In this document: positions 14,881 through 19,949 of the stretch, one piece after another
How positions within the stretch are numbered: position 1 is the stretch's first letter
Layout of the letters: each line of letters opens with the position of its first letter
DNA from: Thermoplasmata archaeon
GTDB lineage: Archaea; Thermoplasmatota; Thermoplasmata; Thermoplasmatales; Thermoplasmataceae
Reading direction: 5' to 3'
NCBI GenBank assembly: GCA_021850745.1
Contig: JAJZKX010000007.1
Span: 1-19,949, forward strand
DNA: 19,949 bases
The notes under the pieces: generated by a model
What the model saw: the letters and a program-made list of their open reading frames with translations, nothing else
Databases searched by the model: none
Told to the model about the DNA's origin: nothing
Program-made: the position numbers and the translations under genes

Positions 14881-15853
14881 TATGCACGGAAGCGAGATAA
14901 AGTGGAAAAGGCACAGTTCAAGGAAGGCTAAGGATGCTGCGGCAAGGCTGCTGGGCTACCTGGCCCTCGGCTTCATGCTTGCCATCCTGATATCCATATT
15001 TGCCTATATAATAAAGGGAGGCGCTGGGGCCATAAACTGGAACATCCTCAGCACCTATGGCAACACATCTGAGGGAGGCCTGCTCAATGGAATCATTGGC
15101 ACATGGGAGCTTGTTGGAATGGGCTTGCTGTTCTCCCTGATCCCCGGCGTGTTCGGAGCCATATACCTGACTCAGGCAGTTTCAAACAGGCACATTTCCG
15201 GGGCAATGAGGCTCTTCACGGACATACTCACCAGCGTGCCGTCCATAGTGATCGGGCTGTTCGGGTACCTTGTCCTGGTCATAAGGTTCAACCTAGGATA
15301 TTCCCTTGTTGCAGGCGGACTTGCTCTTGGGGTAATGATGCTTCCATACATCATGCGCATCACTGAGATGTCATTCAGGAATATCCAGAGTGAACAGATA
15401 ATGAACGCATATGCGCTTGGAGCAGACCATGTGAACGTGGCAACCAGGATTCTCCTGCCTCAGGCCAGTGCAGGCATTCTATCTGGAATCCTGCTTTCAG
15501 TCAGCATTGCTGCAGGGGAAACAGCACAGCTCCTATACACAGCAAGTTTCAACAGTGCTGGATTGCCCTCTGGGTTGACACACTCCCCGGTGGGATACCT
15601 CACATACTTTGTGTGGAACGGAATCAACCAGCCTTCAGCATACGCTCACAATCTTGCTTTCATATCAGCAATGATCCTAATCATAAGCGTTACTGTACTC
15701 ATATTCATCTCAAAATATGAAGACGTGGTGGGGAGATTCCTCCGCAGGGTATTTGCGCCGCTGGGTGCAGTCATAAATAAGGTGTTCATTGAATCGCCTC
15801 CTGAACAGGGCGCGAAAGGAAAATCCAAGGGTGAAAAGAAATGGAAAAAATAA
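14867..15853 (+). CDS. pstA: Phosphate ABC transporter permease PstA
   Basis: This 328-residue permease is the second half of the phosphate channel. After a basic cytosolic N-terminus (KWKRHSSRKAKDAAARL) there are about six membrane segments. LTDILTSVPSIVIGLFGYLVL is the typical PstA/PstC segment, MNAYALGADHVNVATRILLPQA is the EAA loop that docks on PstB, and SIAAGETAQLLYTA carries the conserved AGETA. The C-terminus after the last helix is long and basic (GAKGKSKGEKKWKK), beyond what the channel needs, and probably cytosolic. It overlaps pstB by 13 bases, so translation of the three transporter genes is coupled. Confidence 0.95.
   Translation: MINSDMHGSEIKWKRHSSRKAKDAAARLLGYLALGFMLAILISIFAYIIKGGAGAINWNILSTYGNTSEGGLLNGIIGTWELVGMGLLFSLIPGVFGAIYLTQAVSNRHISGAMRLFTDILTSVPSIVIGLFGYLVLVIRFNLGYSLVAGGLALGVMMLPYIMRITEMSFRNIQSEQIMNAYALGADHVNVATRILLPQASAGILSGILLSVSIAAGETAQLLYTASFNSAGLPSGLTHSPVGYLTYFVWNGINQPSAYAHNLAFISAMILIISVTVLIFISKYEDVVGRFLRRVFAPLGAVINKVFIESPPEQGAKGKSKGEKKWKK
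15829..15834 (+). promoter_or_regulatory. Shine-Dalgarno of pstB
   Basis: GGGTGA inside the end of pstA lies six bases before ATG 15841 and fixes that start. Confidence 0.6.
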
Positions 15854-16587
15854 TTGAAATCAGAGATCTGAAAGTCAACGCAGGCAAGAAGGAGATCATC
15901 AATGGCCTCGATATCGACATTTATGCCAACAGGGTAAACACAATAGTGGGGCCATCAGGGGGAGGGAAAAGCACCCTGCTCAGGTGCCTGAACAGGCTCA
16001 CTGATCTTGAGCCCGGAATAAGGGTCAATGGAAACGTGACCTTCCAGGGGAAGAATCTCATGGATTATGATGATGTGGAGCTGAGAAGGGAAATCGGCAT
16101 GGTGTTCCAGAGGCCCAATCCGTTCCCAATGTCCATTTATGATAACGTGGCATTCGGCCTGAAGCTACAGGCAAAGGTGAGCAAGAGTGTCATGGATATG
16201 ATGGTGCAGAACGCCCTTGAAGAGGTTGGCCTTTATGACGAGGTGGGGGACAACCTCAAGAGGCACGCAAACACACTGTCCGGAGGACAGCAGCAGAGGT
16301 TGTGCATTGCCAGGGCCCTGATCCTGAGGCCAAAGGTGTTGATGATGGACGAACCAACCAGCTCACTGGACCCTGTTTCAAAAGGAAGGATCGAAGACCT
16401 CATAAAAGGGCTCAAGGAGAAGTATACAGTCATCCTGGTCACGCATGACATGAGCCAGGCCAGGAAAGTATCTGACTACACAAACCTCATTTACAACGGC
16501 AAAATAGTTGCATCGAGCGAGGGGACTGAGTTTACAGACATCGAGGATCAGGATGTAAAGGACTACCTGGGAGAACTGGCAGAGTAG
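15841..16587 (+). CDS. pstB: Phosphate ABC transporter ATP-binding protein PstB
   Basis: This 248-residue ATPase drives phosphate import at the cytosolic face of the PstCA channel. Walker A is GPSGGGKST (about 38-46), the Q-loop region reads GMVFQRPNPFPMSIYDNVAFGL as in PstB proteins, the ABC signature is LSGGQQQRLCIARAL, Walker B is VLMMDEPTSSLDP, and the switch histidine is in LVTHDMSQARK. The length matches the usual 250 residues. It is the last gene of the operon, with a 30-base gap to the convergent cupin gene. PhoU, which often follows pstB, is absent from this spot. Confidence 0.97.
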   Translation: MEKIIEIRDLKVNAGKKEIINGLDIDIYANRVNTIVGPSGGGKSTLLRCLNRLTDLEPGIRVNGNVTFQGKNLMDYDDVELRREIGMVFQRPNPFPMSIYDNVAFGLKLQAKVSKSVMDMMVQNALEEVGLYDEVGDNLKRHANTLSGGQQQRLCIARALILRPKVLMMDEPTSSLDPVSKGRIEDLIKGLKEKYTVILVTHDMSQARKVSDYTNLIYNGKIVASSEGTEFTDIEDQDVKDYLGELAE

Positions 16588-16617
16588 CCACTTTCTCCAA
16601 ACTGGAATGCATATGGC

Positions 16618-16977
16618 TTAGATCCATTGGGCGTCCACAGTCTTTTCACTTTTTATATTTCCAGTATTCACGGTTGAGGCAGGCTCTATCAACATGACAA
16701 GTGCCTCCTCAGCAGCGACGGGGCAGTGCTCAACTCCTCTTGGAATCACCACAGTTTCGCCTTCGCTTAGTGCAATAACGCCGTCCTCAAGCTCAATTGC
16801 AAGGTTGCCCTGGATCACGAGGAACATCTCATCCTCAGTGTCATGGTGGTGCCACTCAAACCTTCCCTTCAGCCTCGCAAGCTTGATATGTGTGTCATTG
16901 ACCTGGCCAATAATTCTTGGATGCCAGTAGTCGGAAAAGAGCTGGAACTTGCCTTTTAAATTTATTTTTTGAATCAT
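16618..16977 (-). CDS. Small single-domain cupin
   Basis: This 119-residue protein forms one cupin beta-barrel with a complete metal site. Motif 1 is H43, H45 and E50, followed by G57 in the sequence EWHHHDTEDEMFLVIQG; motif 2 is G73, P79, G81 and H84 in GETVVIPRGVEHCP. Such stand-alone cupins act as isomerases, dioxygenases or sugar/metabolite binders, and no substrate can be read from the sequence. The N-terminal FQLFSDYWHPRIIGQVND is typical of a group of bacterial and archaeal small cupins found beside unrelated genes. A TATA-like TTAAATTT at 17000-17007 is centred 26-27 bases before ATG 16977, so the mRNA is probably leaderless. It converges on pstB. Confidence 0.88.
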   Translation of the reverse strand: MIQKINLKGKFQLFSDYWHPRIIGQVNDTHIKLARLKGRFEWHHHDTEDEMFLVIQGNLAIELEDGVIALSEGETVVIPRGVEHCPVAAEEALVMLIEPASTVNTGNIKSEKTVDAQWI

Positions 16978-16999
16978 ACAAGGGAATCATTCAATCAGC

Positions 17000-17007
17000 A
17001 AATTTAA
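17000..17007 (-). promoter_or_regulatory. TATA box of the cupin gene
   Basis: TTAAATTT on the minus strand lies 26-27 bases (centre) before ATG 16977, the spacing of a leaderless archaeal promoter. Confidence 0.5.
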
Positions 17008-17150
17008 CTTCCGGCAAAAACAACGCCAATCATTTTTCCGTATTCCTTCATACTAAATGCGCTAAACGAACATTGGCATTGGGAGATTTTACCATAGATG
17101 CCGCGGTAGAGATATAATATTGCAACCTCAATCTAATGCCCTGGCAAATG

Positions 17151-17157
17151 CATATTA
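17151..17157 (+). promoter_or_regulatory. TATA-like box of the phzF-like gene
   Basis: CATATTA is centred 27 bases before ATG 17181, matching a leaderless start. A stronger-looking GATATAATATT at 17110-17120 lies farther up and could serve a longer transcript. Confidence 0.45.
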
Positions 17158-17180
17158 CCCAACACTGAATTATCGACATT

Positions 17181-18080
17181 ATGGCATCTAGAATTCTAAA
17201 TTACAGACTGTTGGATGTTTTCGCAGATTCTCCACTAAAAGGCAACCAGCTTGCAGTATTTCTTGACACTGGGGAACTTAGTGTTGAAGAGATGCAGGAA
17301 ATTGCCAGGGAAATGAACTTATCAGAGACCACGTTTGTATTGAATCCCGAAGATGATGCCCATTCTCCCGGAGGAATCAGGGCTAGAATCTTCACAGTGG
17401 AGGAAGAGCTGCCGTTTGCGGGCCATCCAACCTTGGGGACTTCTTTCGTGCTGCAGGAAATTCTTGGCAGAAAGGAAATATCACTATCCCTGAAGGTTGG
17501 AAAGGTTGACGTTACTTTCATTGAAGGCGAAAAGGGACTGTACGGTGAAATGGTCCAGCCTGAACCTGTTTTCGGAAAAACGCACAGAAGAGAAGATATA
17601 GCAGAAATATTGAGGATCAGCCAGGTTGAAATTGATGAGTCCATACCAATTGAATCCGTTTCAACAGGCAACGAATTCATCATTGTTCCCCTGAAGCATA
17701 AAGAAACACTTGAAAAAATCCAGCCCGATTTCGGCCTGATGGACAAGTATATCGAGGAACATGGGGGCCATTTCTTCTATCTCGTATCAAGGGAGACTGT
17801 TGACAAGGATGCCATCCTTCACGCAAGAATGATTTTCTATGGCGGAGAGGATCCCGCTACCGGCTCAGCCGCAGGGCCTGCTGCTGCATGGTTACTCAAG
17901 CATGGTATACTGCCACCTGAAATGAAAACGTTCATAGAGCAGGGTATCGAGATGAAGCGGCCAAGCAGGATATACGTTCAGGGCTCCTTGAAAAATGGCA
18001 TTCCAACTGATATAAGGGTAGGGGGCTATTGCTTCAATGTGGGGTCTGGCAATATAATTATCCCCAATCAAACTCAATAA
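17181..18080 (+). CDS. PhzF-family isomerase/epimerase-like protein
   Basis: This 299-residue protein has the two-lobed diaminopimelate-epimerase fold of the PhzF family. PhzF itself isomerises a dihydro-anthranilate intermediate of phenazine synthesis, but most homologues, including archaeal ones, have unknown reactions. Family marks: LLDVFADSPLKGNQLAVFL at the N-terminus; the catalytic glutamate E49 in MNLSETTFVL; RIFTVEEELPFAGHPTLGTSFVL; and in the second lobe GGEDPATGSAAGPAAAWL. Length is normal. The frame is uninterrupted. No phenazine or shikimate gene is present nearby, so a phenazine role is unlikely. A TATA-like box at 17151-17157 supports ATG 17181. Confidence 0.92.
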   Translation: MASRILNYRLLDVFADSPLKGNQLAVFLDTGELSVEEMQEIAREMNLSETTFVLNPEDDAHSPGGIRARIFTVEEELPFAGHPTLGTSFVLQEILGRKEISLSLKVGKVDVTFIEGEKGLYGEMVQPEPVFGKTHRREDIAEILRISQVEIDESIPIESVSTGNEFIIVPLKHKETLEKIQPDFGLMDKYIEEHGGHFFYLVSRETVDKDAILHARMIFYGGEDPATGSAAGPAAAWLLKHGILPPEMKTFIEQGIEMKRPSRIYVQGSLKNGIPTDIRVGGYCFNVGSGNIIIPNQTQ

Positions 18081-18150
18081 ACGTGCAACTTCCTAAAGCA
18101 AAATGAATGGAAACAATCCTTAATGCCAGGAAGCCAAAGCCACAAGCAGT

Positions 18151-18666
18151 TCATTTTCCACCGATCTCATTCAAAACCTTTTTGCCCATCATAGTCAGTT
18201 TTAGGTCCCTATTTATCAGACCCATCTTAACCAATTTGGATTCCCTCTCGCCCCCAGTTTGGCTTCCCTTTCTCCCTTCAAGATACGAAATACAGTCTTC
18301 AGCAAGGAAAGCCAGATACCTCTTAGGATTAATGTTATTGAGGGCCAGTATTCCACTTCGGGTTATTTGATAGTAAGTGTGGTGCTTGTGGACTTCCGGG
18401 CTTTTCTTCAACTTGGCTGCAGTCCTCTTTATTGAAGTATTGGTGTATTTCTCAAGAAAACCTTGGCTTTCTAGGTTTCGAATGCATTGGTTCACAATGT
18501 CTCTTTGGATTTCAGTGTATTTTGTAACATTCTTTGCATAGTCGACCTTTGCTATCCTGAAATGTTCTAGAACCATCAGAAGAGTATTGTCCAATATCAG
18601 CTGGTCTTCCGGAGCGTTCAATGGTATTGTGATTTGTTTCAACGTATAAATCATGGTGTTTTCCAT
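18151..18666 (-). CDS. Winged-helix-like protein (DUF2250-type), putative regulator
   Basis: This 171-residue, basic protein seems to be a winged-helix DNA-binding protein. Residues 28-75 read as a helix-turn-helix (VLEHFRIAKVDYAKNVTKY, then EIQRDIVNQCIRNLESQGFLEKY), followed by a wing and KLKKSPEVHKHHTYYQITRSGILAL, which resembles the archaeal DUF2250 pattern as I remember it. The C-terminal 45 residues (ESKLVKMGLINRDLKLTMMGKKVL) look like a second helix-wing unit. The start may be the inner ATG at 18654 (MIYTLKQITIPLN), as a TATA-like CATTTACC is centred about 28 bases before it. The gene lies 54 bases beyond the 3' end of tRNA-Phe, same strand. Target genes are unknown. Confidence 0.65.
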   Translation of the reverse strand: MENTMIYTLKQITIPLNAPEDQLILDNTLLMVLEHFRIAKVDYAKNVTKYTEIQRDIVNQCIRNLESQGFLEKYTNTSIKRTAAKLKKSPEVHKHHTYYQITRSGILALNNINPKRYLAFLAEDCISYLEGRKGSQTGGERESKLVKMGLINRDLKLTMMGKKVLNEIGGK

Positions 18667-18716
18667 TTCAATAAGGGTAAATGTTTGATACGAGGGAGAA
18701 ACAATGAGAAATAAGG

Positions 18717-18720
18717 AAAA
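18717..18720 (-). terminator. Oligo-T terminator of tRNA-Phe
   Basis: Four T residues on the minus strand follow directly on the discriminator base, with a pyrimidine-rich stretch after it, as usual for archaeal tRNA genes. Confidence 0.5.
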
Positions 18721-18793
18721 TGCCGTGAGCCGGGATCGAACCAGCGACCTTATGATCTTCAGTCATACGCTCTCCCAACTGAGCTATCACGGC
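18721..18793 (-). tRNA. tRNA-Phe (anticodon GAA)
   Basis: The minus strand folds into a 73-base cloverleaf: acceptor GCCGTGA/TCACGGC, D arm GCTC/GAGC, anticodon stem TATGA/TCATA enclosing loop CTGAAGA with anticodon GAA, five-base variable loop AGGTC, T arm GCTGG-TTCGATC-CCGGC with one G-T pair, and discriminator A. There is no intron and the CCA end is not encoded. A TATA-like box lies upstream at 18815-18824. Confidence 0.97.
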
Positions 18794-18814
18794 GTAGCTA
18801 TGGGATTGGTTTGG

Positions 18815-18824
18815 TTTATTTAAG
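18815..18824 (-). promoter_or_regulatory. TATA box of tRNA-Phe
   Basis: CTTAAATAAA on the minus strand is centred about 27 bases before the mature 5' end at 18793, as expected of an archaeal tRNA promoter. Confidence 0.6.
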
Positions 18825-18845
18825 TATTTCAGGTCTGGCTTATTT

Positions 18846-18865
18846 TTTTCATAATCTTTTCATAA
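18846..18865 (+). repeat. Direct repeat between tRNA-Phe and the membrane-protein gene
   Basis: TTTTCATAA occurs at 18846-18854 and 18857-18865, an 11-base period, so both copies face the same side of the helix. The pair lies upstream of the TATA boxes of both divergent genes. It could be an activator or repressor site; the sequence is AT-rich, so chance is possible. Confidence 0.35.
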
Positions 18866-18908
18866 GAGCTGGGACTCATTGTGAAATTTCGCATCAAACA
18901 CGACGAAG

Positions 18909-18916
18909 TATAAATA
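18909..18916 (+). promoter_or_regulatory. TATA box of the distal membrane-protein gene
   Basis: TATAAATA is a canonical archaeal box. It would start transcription near 18938, about ten bases before the TTG proposed as start codon at 18948. ATG 18934 is followed by CAG TAA and is not a usable start. Confidence 0.6.
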
Positions 18917-18947
18917 ATAGCGATAAAATTAACATGCAGTAATTTCC

Positions 18948-19949
18948 TTGGAAAAATTGTCGTTTACAGCATGGTACAAATCGTTGAAGCTCACAGAACT
19001 GGTTTCAATAGTCATAACTATGCTGATGCCGGCTATTGTCTCATTCGTATGGGTTTCCCTGCCTCTCCTCCTTATAGAACTTAATATAAGCCTGGTTTTC
19101 CTAGGTGTCGTATACTCAGTGGGCATCCTTGGCGCCCTGCTTGTAAGGATACCGTTGCGCTTCTACATGGAACGGGGCAGGACCGATATACTCCCAATAC
19201 TCGCATTTCTCTTCGCAGGAATTTCACTAGCAATATTCTATATTTCACTGAACCTCGCATCAGTGATACTTGCATTCGTCGTACTTTCCATCTCCCACGC
19301 TATGTACAGGGCAGTAAAGGGCCGGAAACAGGAAAGAAATCTCAGGAACACGGAGCCAATGAGAAATTTCTTCAGCCAGGACCTTGTCTCCACAGTGGGA
19401 ATATTCGCTCTGCTCATCCTCAGTGGCCTTTTCACAGGAACGAAAATAATAGAGCTGTACGGCATTATTTCAGTAGTTGCCCTTCTGCTCGGGTTCCTTG
19501 CAATGGCTTACTCTATTTCCCAGAAAGGGCCATCAAACAAATTCACTCAGAAAACCTCCTTTAAGGATCTGGCACGGAATGCCATCGCTCCTCTGAAATC
19601 ATTCGACATGGTGACTAACAGGAAGATCGTGTTTCCATTCCTTGCAATCCAGGCACTGCTTTACCTCTCCATCTGCATAGTATCGATCTTCCTTCCCGCC
19701 ATGGCAATCAGGGACGGGATCAACCAGCAGGATATTTTCTTCATATTCGCCGCCTTCTCGATAATAGGATTTCTCCTGGACAAGATTGCGCAGCACATCT
19801 CAATACAGCCCATAAAGGATATTTTCTACATGTTCAGGCCAATATTCCTGATCATTCCATTCCTTATCCTCTCCATAGTCATATCCAGCCTTCTCTTCAT
19901 AGTAGGTTATTTCATCATCCTTCTCTGGATATTCTCAGACTCCGCATCC
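18948..19949 (+). CDS. Multi-pass membrane protein, MFS-like (3' end outside window)
   Basis: An uninterrupted frame of 334 codons runs to the window edge and encodes a protein with about ten hydrophobic segments. The proposed start is TTG 18948 (MEKLSFTAWYKSLKLTELVS), as the frame is closed by TAA at 18930 and a TATA box lies at 18909-18916; the next in-frame ATG at 19020 would cut into the first membrane helix. Helices appear near residues 15-70 (two), 83-125 (two to three), 150-190 (two), 225-255, 258-275 and 290-330. A basic cytosolic loop (KGRKQERNLRNTEPMRN) lies near residue 125-140 and another (SQKGPSNKFTQKTSFKD) near 190-206. The arrangement resembles an MFS permease, but motif A is not clear, so the family is uncertain. 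No stop occurs within the window. Confidence 0.7.
   Translation, partial: MEKLSFTAWYKSLKLTELVSIVITMLMPAIVSFVWVSLPLLLIELNISLVFLGVVYSVGILGALLVRIPLRFYMERGRTDILPILAFLFAGISLAIFYISLNLASVILAFVVLSISHAMYRAVKGRKQERNLRNTEPMRNFFSQDLVSTVGIFALLILSGLFTGTKIIELYGIISVVALLLGFLAMAYSISQKGPSNKFTQKTSFKDLARNAIAPLKSFDMVTNRKIVFPFLAIQALLYLSICIVSIFLPAMAIRDGINQQDIFFIFAAFSIIGFLLDKIAQHISIQPIKDIFYMFRPIFLIIPFLILSIVISSLLFIVGYFIILLWIFSDSAS

Noticed and set aside
17181..18080. Phenazine biosynthesis role for the PhzF-family protein
   Set aside because: No other phenazine gene is present, and most PhzF homologues are not involved in phenazine synthesis.
18721..18793. tRNA-Phe as an integration (att) site of a mobile element
   Set aside because: No integrase and no duplicate of the tRNA 3' end were seen in the window.

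Overview
The window looks like chromosomal DNA of an archaeon, most likely of the Thermoplasmata/Thermoplasmatales type. This rests on three things: arginine is mostly AGG and isoleucine often ATA; TATA-like boxes lie about 25-27 bases before several start codons, as expected for leaderless mRNAs, while GGGGTG/GGTGATC Shine-Dalgarno sites appear inside operons; and the tRNA has no encoded CCA. The genus assignment is an inference. No insertion sequence, CRISPR array or phage gene was seen.

Layout. 1-712 (-): partial dienelactone hydrolase-family enzyme. 886-1029 (+): a 47-residue helix-turn-helix-like protein. 1153-2262 (+): GT4 glycosyltransferase. 2416-3597 (+): MFS permease. 3767-10715: a metabolic block made of an organic-acid/sugar-type MFS symporter (+), a fumarate-reductase-like flavoprotein (-), a three-gene operon (+) of hydantoinase-type cyclic amidohydrolase and the large and small subunits of an aconitase/isopropylmalate-isomerase-family hydro-lyase, and an isocitrate-lyase/PEP-mutase-family C-C lyase (-). 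10939-11532 (+): DUF996-like membrane protein. 11802-16587 (+): a complete phosphate ABC importer, pstS-pstC-pstA-pstB, whose PstS is a tandem duplication of the whole binding domain. 16618-16977 (-): small cupin. 17181-18080 (+): PhzF-family protein. 18151-18666 (-): winged-helix-like protein. 18721-18793 (-): tRNA-Phe(GAA). 18948-end (+): partial multi-pass membrane protein.

How the genes may work together. The metabolic block contains the enzyme types for importing a compound, opening a cyclic amide or imide, hydrating or isomerising an unsaturated di/tricarboxylate, and cleaving a substituted malate to a 2-oxo acid plus another carboxylate, with a flavoprotein able to saturate or desaturate a C-C bond. 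The dehydratase plus CGH-type lyase pair resembles the end of anaerobic nicotinate breakdown (2,3-dimethylmaleate hydratase and 2,3-dimethylmalate lyase) or of the methylcitrate cycle, but next to a hydantoinase and a flavoprotein it matches neither textbook pathway fully. The pst genes form a tightly coupled operon with overlapping reading frames and strong internal Shine-Dalgarno sites. No phoU is seen next to it. There is no gene-free stretch longer than 300 bases.
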